Part shown: positions 23,834 through 31,560 of the stretch, piece by piece | Layout of the letters: the number at the start of each line of letters is the position of its first letter | Numbering within the stretch: position 1 is the stretch's first letter | DNA from: an uncultured Clostridia bacterium | Lineage (GTDB): Bacteria > Bacillota > Clostridia > Oscillospirales > Acutalibacteraceae | Assembly (NCBI GenBank): GCA_946491705.1 | Contig: CAMLYM010000007.1 | Coordinates: 1 to 32,949 of the forward strand | DNA: 32,949 nucleotides | Direction: 5' to 3' | The notes under the pieces: generated by a model | Database searches by the model: none | What the model saw: only the letters and a program-made list of their open reading frames with translations | What the model was told of the DNA's origin: nothing | Made by a program: the position numbers and the translations under genes

Positions 23834-25234
23834 ATGCAACAAAATGTTGACGCTCTGAAAAAGCAGCTGCTGATGACCCGCAAGAACCTAGCGGTGGGCC
23901 TCTCTGAGGCCGACGTGTCCAAGGCAGACGGGTACTGCGACGGGTACAAGGCATTTTTAGACCAGGCGAAAACCGAGCGGGAAGCGGTAACCTATGCCGA
24001 GAACGCCGCCCGGCAGGCGGGCTTTGTTCCCTTTGCCTATGGGAAAAAGTATGGTCCCAACGACAAGGTGTACTTTGTCAACCGCGGCAAGGCGATCATT
24101 CTCGCCGTCATCGGCGAAAAGCCGCTGACCGAAGGGGTGCGCATCACCGCCGCTCATATTGATTCTCCCCGTATCGACTTAAAGCCCAATCCAGTTTACG
24201 AGGACGGAGAGCTTGCCTATTTCAAGACCCATTACTACGGCGGCATCAAAAAGTACCAGTGGACGGTGATGCCCTTGGCGCTTCACGGCCGCATCATCAA
24301 AAAGGACGGATCTGCCGTGGACGTGTGCATCGGCGAGGAGGAGAGCGACCCGGTATTTTGCATCACCGACCTGCTGCCCCACCTGGCGGACGAACAGATG
24401 AAGCGCACCCTTGCCCAGGGTATCAAGGGCGAGGAGCTCAATGTGGTGATCGGTTCGCGTCCTCTGGGAGAAGCCAAGGCCAAGGAAGACGAGCTTGTAA
24501 AGCTCCATGTCCTGCGCTTGCTCAACGAAAAGTATGGCATCGTGGAAGCGGATTTCCTTTCCGCCGAGCTGACTCTGGTTCCCGCCCACAAAGCCAAGGA
24601 CGTGGGTCTCGACCGGTCCCTTGTCGGCGCTTACGGTCATGACGACCGGGTGTGCGCCTACCCGGCCCTGACCGCCATTCTCGCGTGCGATCGGCCCAAA
24701 CACACGGCGGTCACCGTCCTCACCGACAAGGAAGAAATCGGTTCGGACGGCAATACCGGCCTCAACTCCGCTTATCTGAAAGACTTTATCACCGCCCTGT
24801 CGGACGCGGCCGGCGTACCGTCCTACGTGGTGTTGGCCAACTCCGAATGCCTCTCGGCGGATGTAAACGCCGCCCTCGATCCCACCTGGCCGGACGTGAG
24901 CGAGCCGCGCAACAGCTCCTATGTCAACTACGGTGTAGTGGTCACCAAATACACCGGCGCCAGAGGCAAATCCGGCACCTCCGACGCTTCCGCCGAGTTT
25001 ATGGGAAAGGTGCGCCGCCTGTTTGACGAGCACGGCATCAAGTGGCAGATTGGCGAGCTTGGCAAGGTGGACGCCGGCGGCGGAGGAACGGTGGCCATGT
25101 TCATCGCGTCGCTGAACGTGGACGTGGTGGACGTAGGGGTTCCGGTCCTCTCCATGCACGCCCCCTTTGAGCTGGTCAGCAAGCTGGACGTGTATATGGC
25201 CCATCAGGCATTTCATGTATTCTTCCAGGCATAA
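23834..25234 (+). CDS. M18-family aminopeptidase
   Basis: 466 residues. Zinc aminopeptidase of the M18 group (aspartyl aminopeptidase/aminopeptidase I), probably a cytoplasmic dodecamer. Metal-binding and catalytic motifs are present: TAAHIDSPRIDLKP (His108), YGHDDRVCAYPAL, VLTDKEEIGSDGNTG with its glutamates, LSADVNAALDP, and the C-terminal PVLSMHAPFELVSKLDVYM. It closely resembles the 460-residue clostridial type rather than the longer PepB type. ATG 23834 follows GGAGGGAC. It is 43 bases after the transglycosylase and ends in a strong terminator. Confidence 0.95.
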   Translation: MQQNVDALKKQLLMTRKNLAVGLSEADVSKADGYCDGYKAFLDQAKTEREAVTYAENAARQAGFVPFAYGKKYGPNDKVYFVNRGKAIILAVIGEKPLTEGVRITAAHIDSPRIDLKPNPVYEDGELAYFKTHYYGGIKKYQWTVMPLALHGRIIKKDGSAVDVCIGEEESDPVFCITDLLPHLADEQMKRTLAQGIKGEELNVVIGSRPLGEAKAKEDELVKLHVLRLLNEKYGIVEADFLSAELTLVPAHKAKDVGLDRSLVGAYGHDDRVCAYPALTAILACDRPKHTAVTVLTDKEEIGSDGNTGLNSAYLKDFITALSDAAGVPSYVVLANSECLSADVNAALDPTWPDVSEPRNSSYVNYGVVVTKYTGARGKSGTSDASAEFMGKVRRLFDEHGIKWQIGELGKVDAGGGGTVAMFIASLNVDVVDVGVPVLSMHAPFELVSKLDVYMAHQAFHVFFQA

Positions 25235-25238
25235 GCGG

Positions 25239-25274
25239 AAAAGAGGCACTGCTCTATATAGCAGTGCCTCTTTT
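25239..25274 (+). terminator. Terminator after the M18 aminopeptidase
   Basis: Perfect 15-bp stem AAAAGAGGCACTGCT / AGCAGTGCCTCTTTT with loop CTATAT, starting 4 bases after the stop. The arms end in A and T runs, so it may act on both strands. Confidence 0.95.
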
Positions 25275-25583
25275 CCTGCAGCCAACGTCCAACAGAAAAC
25301 AAAACCGGTTTGCCTGTTGTTTGTTTGTGCAAGCCTGGAACACAGACGACAGGAATAGAAAATCCTGTATTCGAATCGCATTCCTAGTAAAACAGTAATT
25401 TCTTCAGCCGGCCTGGGGCCTTTTCCGGATTTTCCTCAGGAAGAAGAGAAACGGTTTTTGTAGCCGGATTAGATGCTTGTTCACTTACAAGCTATACGAC
25501 TTTGAGGCTCTATTCTCTTTTTTCCTGTCCTTTTTTTTTCTTACTGCGCCGACTACGGCAGGAAATTCGATTTTATGGTGGTT
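25275..25583. other. Gene-free AT-richer spacer
   Basis: About 310 bases with no convincing reading frame or strong hairpin. It contains pyrimidine-rich tracts (around 25513-25540) and is noticeably richer in A and T than the flanking genes. It ends in the CIRCE-controlled promoter. Confidence 0.6.
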
Positions 25584-25589
25584 TATAAT
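25584..25589 (+). promoter_or_regulatory. -10 box of the hdeD-family gene
   Basis: TATAAT directly abutting the CIRCE element. The -35 is poor (GAAATT 25562-25567 at a 16-base spacer), so basal activity may be low. The start should fall near 25596, inside the operator, leaving a leader of about 105 bases. Confidence 0.7.
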
Positions 25590-25616
25590 TTAGCACTCTA
25601 TTATATCGAGTGCTAA
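25590..25616 (+). promoter_or_regulatory. CIRCE operator (HrcA binding site)
   Basis: TTAGCACTC (25590-25598), 9 bases, GAGTGCTAA (25608-25616): an exact match to the CIRCE consensus in sequence and spacing. HrcA binds CIRCE and represses chaperone operons until heat stress. Here it overlaps the transcription start of the gene at 25701, the only gene it can control, since the gene to the left runs toward it and is terminated. Confidence 0.96.
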
Positions 25617-25700
25617 ATTTACGGTTTGTTCATGATTCGAATGGACTTTTTTCATATTTGAGAGGTAGTATGCAGATAGCAACAAAAAGGGTGTGATGAT

Positions 25701-26234
25701 ATGAGCAAGACCGTATCCCGTATTCTGTGGGTAGTCGCCGGAGTGCTTTTGATGGCGGCCGGTGTGATCTGTCTGGCGTGGCCCGGCGTCGCGCTTACGA
25801 CCCTGGCAGTCTTTTTAGGCATCGTAATGTTGATCTCCGGTGCGGTGGACATCGTTATCTTTGCCAAGGGACATACCTATATGCACGGCTCTGGCTGGTT
25901 TTTGGCGGATGGGATTCTCACCGTGATTTTGGCGCTTTTCGTCCTATTCAACCAGGCCTTTACCATGCTCACCTTGCCCTTTATTTTCGGTATGTGGCTC
26001 CTTTTCTCCGGTATTTCCAAGATCGTCAACTCCTTTGATCTGAAAATGATCGGTGTGCGGGGCTGGGGTTGGTTTTTGGCACTGGGTATCCTGTTCGTGG
26101 TAGGCGGATTTTTGTCCTTCCTGGACCCGGTGGCGGGCGCACTGACTTTGGGTGCCGTGACAGGTGTGATTTTGATTCTGCAGGGGATCGGGTCGGTCCT
26201 GCGAGCCTTCTTCTCAGGTCGTTTTCTGATGTAG
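25701..26234 (+). CDS. HdeD/DUF308-family membrane protein under CIRCE control
   Basis: 177 residues with six hydrophobic helices: ILWVVAGVLLMAAGVICLAW, LAVFLGIVMLISGAVDIVIF, WFLADGILTVILALFVLF, LPFIFGMWLLFSGISKIVNS, GWGWFLALGILFVVGGFLSF and LTLGAVTGVILILQGIGSVL. The WPG after helix 1 and the paired-helix repeats match HdeD, a membrane protein tied to acid resistance in enteric bacteria. Its biochemical role is unknown. The ATG has AAAAGGGTGTGATG upstream. The perfect CIRCE element at its promoter implies induction by heat or protein-folding stress. It is monocistronic, between two terminators. Confidence 0.92.
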   Translation: MSKTVSRILWVVAGVLLMAAGVICLAWPGVALTTLAVFLGIVMLISGAVDIVIFAKGHTYMHGSGWFLADGILTVILALFVLFNQAFTMLTLPFIFGMWLLFSGISKIVNSFDLKMIGVRGWGWFLALGILFVVGGFLSFLDPVAGALTLGAVTGVILILQGIGSVLRAFFSGRFLM

Positions 26235-26253
26235 AGCCTTTTTATGGAGAAAC

Positions 26254-26296
26254 AAAAAGCGGAATCTGGACAACAGCGTTCAGGCTCCGCTTTTTT
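26254..26296. terminator. Terminator shared by convergent genes
   Basis: AAAAAGCGGA (26254-26263) pairs with TCCGCTTTTT (26286-26295), extended inward by CTG / CAG past a small internal loop. It ends hdeD on the plus strand, and on the minus strand it directly follows the stop of the PHP gene. Confidence 0.9.
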
Positions 26297-27019
26297 CTAT
26301 TGCGTTTGTCCCGTCCTGTTCTTTTCTTCGCCGAACACTCGTGCAATCGGCGCCAAAAGCGTTTCCTTCCCCAGGTATTCCTCCGCCATCCGGTACGCTT
26401 TTGCCAGATCTAAAATATTGTCCCGGTCTCCGTGGCAGTCGCTTCCTAGAACTATGGGCATCCCGCATCGCAGAATGGACAGGGAACGGCGGCGAGTGAA
26501 CATCTGTACCAGAGAATATCCATTGATCTGGATGATCAGGTCACTGTCCGCATACCGGCGAAGAAGATCCCGGCTGTTTTCTGCCGGGAAGCGTTCCAGA
26601 TGGGCGATGATCGGCCGGAGTTTATGCTCCTCCATTACTTGGTCCAAAGAACGAAAGACTGCCCTGCCCCAGAAGGTGTAGGGCAGCTCGATGAGAATAA
26701 AGCGGGTTCCTTCGATGCAAAGCCGGTCTAGCCCTTCCAGCTCGGACACGCCGGTAGACAATTGTACCTCCGCGGCGGTCCGGATCTGCGGCACCGGCTT
26801 ACCCCGTTCCGTTATGACCTCTTCGAGCCTTGCACGCGCTTTTTCCCGGCGGGCGAGGAATTCCTCAATGGAATTTTGCTTGAGATAAAAATGAGGCGAT
26901 ACCACCACGGTCTCTATTTTGTGGGCAAGCTCGGTTTGCAGCATCGCCATAGATTCCCGCGTGGTCTGGCAGCCGTGATCGGCCCGGGGAAGAAGATGAG
27001 AATGAAAATCCACATACAT
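26297..27019 (-). CDS. PHP-type protein tyrosine phosphatase (CpsB/YwqE family)
   Basis: 240 residues. Manganese-dependent tyrosine phosphatase of the PHP superfamily that dephosphorylates the BY-kinase. All expected metal ligands are visible: His6 and His8 (MYVDFHSHLLP), Asp14, His43 (VSPHFY), Glu84 (TAAEVQL), His140 (PIIAHLERF), and Asp194 and His196 (LGSDCHGDRD). ATG 27019 has AGAGGA upstream and the protein starts right at the PHP motif, as in CpsB; the frame extends 19 codons further up across a terminator without support. It follows the kinase gene on the same strand, 74 bases downstream. Confidence 0.93.
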   Translation of the reverse strand: MYVDFHSHLLPRADHGCQTTRESMAMLQTELAHKIETVVVSPHFYLKQNSIEEFLARREKARARLEEVITERGKPVPQIRTAAEVQLSTGVSELEGLDRLCIEGTRFILIELPYTFWGRAVFRSLDQVMEEHKLRPIIAHLERFPAENSRDLLRRYADSDLIIQINGYSLVQMFTRRRSLSILRCGMPIVLGSDCHGDRDNILDLAKAYRMAEEYLGKETLLAPIARVFGEEKNRTGQTQ

Positions 27020-27043
27020 TAGGCATTCCTCTTTTCCATCGGA

Positions 27044-27084
27044 GAAAAAAGCCGGCCCTGGGATATTGAGTCCCAAGTCCGGCT
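27044..27084 (-). terminator. Terminator or attenuator between kinase and phosphatase genes
   Basis: Minus-strand hairpin AGCCGGACTTGGGA...TCCCAGGGCCGGCT followed by TTTTTCTC. It lies 9 bases after the kinase stop, inside the pair. The phosphatase has no obvious promoter, so partial read-through would make phosphatase levels lower than kinase levels. Confidence 0.85.
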
Positions 27085-27093
27085 GTTCTTTCC

Positions 27094-28521
27094 TCAGTTG
27101 TGATCGTTGTTCTTGGTCTTGTCCGTGTCGGAGTAGTACCGTGCGTATTTATAATGATACGCGTATCCATATTTATAGGTGTAGCCCGAACCTAGGTTGT
27201 GATGGCGGATGTCGTTGAGCACCATACCCACGATTTCCGCGCCCGCCTTATCCAAGCGTTCCACTGTATCGGTGATCATTCGAATGGTGCATTCCTCCTG
27301 TTTGATGACGAACACGACGGTGTTGACGTATTTCATCAGAAGCATAGCATCCGAAATGATACCTACCGGCGGCGTGTCGAAAATGATATAATCGTATTGC
27401 GCCTCTACCCCTTCGAGCAGTTCGTTAAAGTCGATCAGGGAGAGAAGGTTGGAGGATTCCTTGCTCGGATAAATGCACGGCAGAATATCGAACCCGTAGT
27501 CGGTCTTCAGAATGGCCGACTGAGCGGGAATTTCCTTTTCGATCAGAGAATGAATATCAATGGCGGCCTTATCCGGCGCAATCCGCCGGTAAACCGTGGG
27601 CCGCTTCAGGTCCACGTCTAGCAAAAGCACCCGCTTGCCCGCTTTCACCAAGCTCATAGCAGTGTTGATAGCGACGGTGGACTTGCCTTCCGACTGATGG
27701 GTGCTGGTAATCATAAACCTCTTCACCTGTAGCTTTTCCAGCTCCCGCATCAGGATGATGGAATAGGAAGCGTAGGCTTCCAGAAAACTGTCGGAGATGT
27801 CGTTGTCGGTGACCAGATGGGCGCGTTTTTTGTCCCTTCCCTTGACGTGGGGAATTTCGCCGATCACTTCGCTGTCAAAGTTCTGCTCCACATCCCTGGC
27901 GTTTTTAATCTTGGTAAAGAGCAGGCTATAGACTACCACACCCAAGCACATGGCCAGAAATGCAACCACGGCGAAGACGAGAATATTCTTGAGCGGAGCG
28001 AAGGGGATGGGAGCGGTAGGCTCCTTGGGCTGGTCGAGCACGTTGACCGATCCGGTTTTCAAAGTATCGTTAATCACCTGAGGGGAATAGACCATCATTT
28101 GCTGAGCGATGTTATAAGAGAGCTTCGGATCCGTGGTGGTCACCTGGATTTTTACAAGAGGCGTGTTTTCCGTGACGGAAACCGAAACAAAGGACTTGAC
28201 CTTCTCCGCCGACAAAGTCAGGTCCAAAGCGCTGCAAACCTGCTCCGCCACCCGGTCGCTCTTGACGATTTCCGAAAAGGTGTCCACCAGGCGCAGGGTA
28301 TCGGTGGTGTTTAATGGGTTCGAGGACTGCTGGGTGACGTTGAACACCATAGTAGCAGTGGTGGTATATTGGGGAATATGGGTTGCATATGCATAAAAAT
28401 ATCCCCCGGCAGCGGCGGCGGCCGTCACCAGCAGGATCAGCCATTTTTTCCGCATCAGCCAATAGAGGAGATCGCTCAAAGAGAGCTCGTTGCGATCTGG
28501 GGAGCGTCTTTTTCGATTCAT
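27094..28521 (-). CDS. Wzz-domain/BY-kinase fusion: polysaccharide chain-length and tyrosine-kinase protein
   Basis: 475 residues. The N-terminal Wzz part has a first membrane helix near 26-46 (WLILLVTAAAAAGGYFYAYA), an extracellular segment, and a second helix near 180-202 preceded by a Pro-rich APIPFAPLK. The cytoplasmic BY-kinase follows: Walker A STHQSEGKST (273-282), Walker A' LLLDVDLKRP (299-308) and Walker B IIFDTPP (379-385). The tail at 447-463 has nine tyrosines in 17 residues, mostly alternating, which are the autophosphorylation sites. In Firmicutes these two parts are usually separate proteins (CpsC and CpsD); fusion is the Proteobacterial style. ATG 28521 has GAGG upstream; ATG 28536 has no site. 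Confidence 0.93.
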   Translation of the reverse strand: MNRKRRSPDRNELSLSDLLYWLMRKKWLILLVTAAAAAGGYFYAYATHIPQYTTTATMVFNVTQQSSNPLNTTDTLRLVDTFSEIVKSDRVAEQVCSALDLTLSAEKVKSFVSVSVTENTPLVKIQVTTTDPKLSYNIAQQMMVYSPQVINDTLKTGSVNVLDQPKEPTAPIPFAPLKNILVFAVVAFLAMCLGVVVYSLLFTKIKNARDVEQNFDSEVIGEIPHVKGRDKKRAHLVTDNDISDSFLEAYASYSIILMRELEKLQVKRFMITSTHQSEGKSTVAINTAMSLVKAGKRVLLLDVDLKRPTVYRRIAPDKAAIDIHSLIEKEIPAQSAILKTDYGFDILPCIYPSKESSNLLSLIDFNELLEGVEAQYDYIIFDTPPVGIISDAMLLMKYVNTVVFVIKQEECTIRMITDTVERLDKAGAEIVGMVLNDIRHHNLGSGYTYKYGYAYHYKYARYYSDTDKTKNNDHN

Positions 28522-28584
28522 ATCCGAAAACCTCATATTTCTAAATATTGCAAAGATTTTTTATCCATATCGTCGCAAGAATAA

Positions 28585-28613
28585 ATTATAGCTTTTTTAT
28601 CGAACCATGTCAA
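28585..28613 (-). promoter_or_regulatory. Consensus promoter of the kinase/phosphatase genes
   Basis: On the minus strand: TTGACA (28613-28608), 17-base spacer, TATAAT (28590-28585). The start should be near 28578, about 57 bases before the kinase ATG. Confidence 0.93.
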
Positions 28614-28678
28614 TTCGGGAAAATGTTGCCTTGCTTGTCCGTTTGGACTCCGGGTGCCCGTTTCAATGAGCCGGATCT

Positions 28679-28960
28679 TCAGAGAAGCACAACGCAAAGC
28701 CCCGCCGTGAGAATCTGTAGCGCCAGGATCGCCGGAAGACCCGCCATGAATTTTTTGTGCCGGGTTTTGTGACGGATGAGCAGCATGCTCGCGAGCATAA
28801 CCAAAGCCCCGCCAAGGGCCGCCACCGTAAACAGGGTGCTTTCCGGAATTCTCCAGTGTCCCTGTCTGGCCGCACGTTTGTCGTAAAGAGTGAGGGTAAG
28901 TGCCGCCCCGTTTGCCAGCAGCCAATACCAGAGGAAAACCGCAAGATCGTTTTGAGGCAT
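28679..28960 (-). CDS. DUF1294-family small membrane protein
   Basis: 93 residues. The pattern LTLYDKRAARQGHWRIPEST, LGGALVMLASMLLIRHKTRH, KKFMAGLPAI is typical of DUF1294: a Asp-Lys after the first helix, WRIPE, GG in the second helix and HKTxxxKF. Three hydrophobic helices are predicted (about 6-24, 40-62, 73-92). No function is known. AAAGGCAGG lies upstream of the ATG. It is transcribed away from the lipoprotein gene, from a promoter that overlaps that gene's promoter. Confidence 0.92.
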   Translation of the reverse strand: MPQNDLAVFLWYWLLANGAALTLTLYDKRAARQGHWRIPESTLFTVAALGGALVMLASMLLIRHKTRHKKFMAGLPAILALQILTAGLCVVLL

Positions 28961-28996
28961 AGGGAGCCTGCCTTTCCGCCAAAGTCCGGCAGTATT

Positions 28997-29048
28997 TTGA
29001 CAAAGTTTTAGCCTTAACCATATTATAATGAGATTGTTTGTTTGTCAA
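28997..29048. promoter_or_regulatory. Overlapping divergent promoters
   Basis: Plus strand: TTGACA (28997-29002), 18-base spacer, TATTAT (29021-29026). Minus strand: TTGACA (29048-29043), 17-base spacer, TAATAT (29025-29020). The two -10 regions coincide, so the polymerases should compete. Confidence 0.75.
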
Positions 29049-29099
29049 CGAAAACAGTACCCGCACAAGTCGATGGAACTCAGAAAAGAGGCGGCGCCA

Positions 29100-30392
29100 A
29101 TGAAATCCATTCGTTTTATTATAACCATTCTGCTCGGTGTATTCCTTCTGTCCGGCTGCACCTTGTCCTCGGCCCCTTCCGGCGTGGAGACGCTCGGCTC
29201 CCTTTACGCACCGGTGAAAGAGGACGAGCCGGACTTTGCCTATCCCCAGTCGGCCCTGCTGACGCCCAAAGTTTCCGGCGGCGCTCCTTCGTCTCAGGAC
29301 GAGCTGCGCGGCGTGTGGATTTCCTATCTGGAGCTTGGGTTCCAGGGCCTCGATGAGGCGGCGGCTGCCGCCCGCCTTGCGTCCATGTTCGATCAAATCA
29401 GCGCCTTCGGGCTGAACACGGTGTTTTTTCAGGTTCGCCCCTTTGCCGACGCCCTTTATCCCACCGAGCTTTTCCCCTTCTCCCATCTGCTCACCGGCGA
29501 GCAGGGGAAGGACCCCGGCTACGACCTTTTACAGCTGGCCGTCACCGCCGCCCATGAGCGGGGTCTGAAGCTGCACGCTTGGCTCAACCCCTACCGCATC
29601 CAGCTCAACACCGGCGAGGTCTTGGTGCCCGAAGCTCTCGATACCGACGGCCCCTACGCCAAATGGAGTGAGGCGGGCTGGGTGGTGCAGACGGGCAGCG
29701 GCCAGTATTTGAATCCCAGCATCGCCGAGGTCCGGGACCTGATTGCCCGGGGCGCGGCGGAGGTGGTGAGCAGGTATGGGGTAGACGGCGTCCAGTTCGA
29801 CGATTATTTCTATCCCGACGACTTCGGCGACAGCGACCAGGCCCAGTACGACGCCTATGTAGCGGCGGGAGGCGCCCTGTCGCGCGACGACTGGCGGCGC
29901 GAACAGGTAAACGAGCTGATGAAAGCGGTTTACAGCGCCGTCAAGGCGGCCAATTCCGCCGCGGTTTTCGGCGTCAGCCCGGCGGCGGACATTGAGAAAA
30001 ACTATGCAAACAAATATGCCGACGTAGCCAAATGGGGAAGCGAACCGGGCTATGTGGATTACCTGATGCCGCAGGACTATTTCGGCTTTGAAAACGCAAA
30101 AATGCCCTTTGAGGCTGTGGCGGAGGAATGGTCGAAACTGGTGACTGCGCCTGAGGTACGGTATTATCTCGGTCTGGCCGCCTACAAAACCGGGGAAGAG
30201 GACGCCTATGCCGGCACGGGAAAGGGGGAATGGCAGACTCACGACGACATTCTCAAGCGGCAGGTGGAATACAGCCGTCAGATTGCAAACTGCGACGGTT
30301 TTTCCATTTACAGCTATTCCTCTCTGTTCGGGGAGAATCCGAATGCCATTCGTCAAACAGAAAGAAACAATTTATCCAGCTTATTGAAATAA
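29100..30392 (+). CDS. GHL10 (DUF187)-family glycoside-hydrolase-like lipoprotein
   Basis: 430 residues. The signal peptide ends in the lipobox LLSGC, giving a lipid-modified Cys20, so the protein should be anchored on the outer face of the membrane. From about residue 67 the GHL10 TIM barrel begins: LRGVWISYLELGFQGLD, FGLNTVFFQVRPFADALYP, HERGLKLHAWLNPYRIQLN, NPSIAEVRDLIARGAAEVV, RYGVDGVQFDDYFYPDDFGD, and VDYLMPQDYFGFEN. The Asp pair in QFDDYFYP is the likely catalytic site. GHL10 proteins such as YngK are thought to act on cell-wall or other glycans; the substrate here is unknown. ATG 29100 has AGAGG 8 bases upstream. Confidence 0.94.
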   Translation: MKSIRFIITILLGVFLLSGCTLSSAPSGVETLGSLYAPVKEDEPDFAYPQSALLTPKVSGGAPSSQDELRGVWISYLELGFQGLDEAAAAARLASMFDQISAFGLNTVFFQVRPFADALYPTELFPFSHLLTGEQGKDPGYDLLQLAVTAAHERGLKLHAWLNPYRIQLNTGEVLVPEALDTDGPYAKWSEAGWVVQTGSGQYLNPSIAEVRDLIARGAAEVVSRYGVDGVQFDDYFYPDDFGDSDQAQYDAYVAAGGALSRDDWRREQVNELMKAVYSAVKAANSAAVFGVSPAADIEKNYANKYADVAKWGSEPGYVDYLMPQDYFGFENAKMPFEAVAEEWSKLVTAPEVRYYLGLAAYKTGEEDAYAGTGKGEWQTHDDILKRQVEYSRQIANCDGFSIYSYSSLFGENPNAIRQTERNNLSSLLK

Positions 30393-30413
30393 ACTACACA
30401 AAAGCAAGGGCTG

Positions 30414-30458
30414 ACCGCCGGGATTCGCTGATAAAATGCCGAAAACCGGCGGTTTTTT
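30414..30458 (+). terminator. Terminator after the GHL10 gene
   Basis: ACCGCCGG (30414-30421) / CCGGCGGT (30446-30453) followed by TTTTTT (30453-30458). Confidence 0.88.
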
Positions 30459-30462
30459 GCAA

Positions 30463-30508
30463 AGTTTACAGATTATTAATTGTAATTTCCCCCTGCAGTC
30501 TGTAAACT
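30463..30508 (+). repeat. Perfect 10-bp inverted repeat between two terminators
   Basis: AGTTTACAGA (30463-30472) and TCTGTAAACT (30499-30508), separated by 26 bases of AT-rich then CCCCC-containing sequence. It starts 5 bases after one terminator and precedes the DUF5685 gene. It shares CTGTAAA half-sites with the repeat at 7993-8017. A paired operator for a dimeric regulator is one reading; an RNA stem is another. Confidence 0.8.
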
Positions 30509-30540
30509 GACTCTATTATGTAAATACTGTAGACGGACGT

Positions 30541-30569
30541 AAAAGCAAAATGAGACGTTTTGCTTTTTT
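30541..30569 (+). terminator. Terminator-like hairpin upstream of the DUF5685 gene
   Basis: AAAAGCAAAA (30541-30550), 7-base loop, TTTTGCTTTTTT (30558-30569). No gene lies between it and the previous terminator, so it either ends a very short RNA or attenuates a leader of the DUF5685-dnaJ unit. A TATTAT sequence at 30514-30519 could be a -10 box but has no good -35. Confidence 0.75.
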
Positions 30570-30621
30570 CTTCTGCCAAAATACAGGACAAAACCATTGC
30601 ACAAGGGAATGAAGTGAGCGG

Positions 30622-31560
30622 GTGTTCGGATATATCAAGCCCTTTCAGCCCAATCTAAGGGTGAAGGAATTCGAAATGTATAAGGGCGTTTACTGTGCCT
30701 TGTGCAAATGCATGGGGCGGGAGTATGGCATTCTCTCCCGGATGACCCTCAATTACGATTTTGCGTTTCTCGCCATGCTGGGCCTGTCGGTTCAGGAGAC
30801 GTGCGCGGGCTTCGAGCGGCAGCGGTGCCTCTTTAACCCGCTCAAAAAGTGCCTGTGCTGCAAGGGCGGAGAGGCTTTTTCCTTTTCTGCTGCGGCTTCC
30901 ATGGTGATGCTCTATTATAAGCTCAAGGATAACGTGGCCGACCAGACTTTCCTGAAATCCATCCCCGCCCGGCTCGCCCTTCCTTATGCGGCGCATATGC
31001 GCAAGAAGGCAAGGAAACGGTACGAGGCCCTGGATGGGGTGATGGAGGAATACATCGAGGCCCAGGGCAGGGTGGAGGCGGAGAGTACCCAAAGCGTGGA
31101 CGCGGCCGCCGTGCCCACCGCCCGGATGCTCTCAAAGGTATGCGCCATGCTTTCCGGGGACGAGCGGGAGAAACGGGTTCTTACCCGGCTGGGATACTGC
31201 CTGGGCCGCTGGATTTACCTCATCGACGCGGCGGACGATATGCAAAAGGACTTCGCAAGCGGCAACTACAATGTGTTCCTGCGAAGAAGCGGGATTACTA
31301 GGGAAAACGAAATCCCCGGGGCAAGGGAGTACGCCGAACAGGTGCTGGAACGCACCGAAGTAGAGGCGGCTGCCACCTTCGATTTGCTGGAGGAGAAACG
31401 CTTCGGGCCGATTTTGGAGAATATTTTTTACGAGGGGCTGCCGATGGTGGCCAGGCGGGTGTTTCACCCGGTTGAGAAGAATCCATCCCCCAAAGGACGG
31501 CGCCGCCAGGCAGAACAGGAAAAGAGCGGCTTAAAGAAAACGGAGGTGAGCGGCGAATGA
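30622..31560 (+). CDS. DUF5685-family protein
   Basis: 312 residues, mostly helical, no signal peptide. The start [20 protein letters not shown] and then [16 protein letters not shown] match DUF5685. Ten cysteines include Cys25, Cys28 and Cys30 (YCALCKC) and Cys69, Cys77, Cys79 and Cys80 ([13 protein letters not shown]), likely metal-binding or redox-active. Two Asp-bearing helices stand out: [11 protein letters not shown] (Asp103, Asp107) and [16 protein letters not shown] (Asp202, 205, 206, 210) followed by GNYN. The basic C-terminal 30 residues look disordered. The start is GTG 30622 with a weak purine-rich site upstream. It overlaps the DnaJ-domain gene by 4 bases. Function unknown. Confidence 0.88.
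   Translation: MFGYIKPFQPNLRVKEFEMYKGVYCALCKCMGREYGILSRMTLNYDFAFLAMLGLSVQETCAGFERQRCLFNPLKKCLCCKGGEAFSFSAAASMVMLYYKLKDNVADQTFLKSIPARLALPYAAHMRKKARKRYEALDGVMEEYIEAQGRVEAESTQSVDAAAVPTARMLSKVCAMLSGDEREKRVLTRLGYCLGRWIYLIDAADDMQKDFASGNYNVFLRRSGITRENEIPGAREYAEQVLERTEVEAAATFDLLEEKRFGPILENIFYEGLPMVARRVFHPVEKNPSPKGRRRQAEQEKSGLKKTEVSGE

Noticed and set aside
24179..25381. 400-codon minus-strand frame across the M18 aminopeptidase
   Set aside because: Shadow of a well-supported gene; it begins beyond a strong terminator without any start signal.
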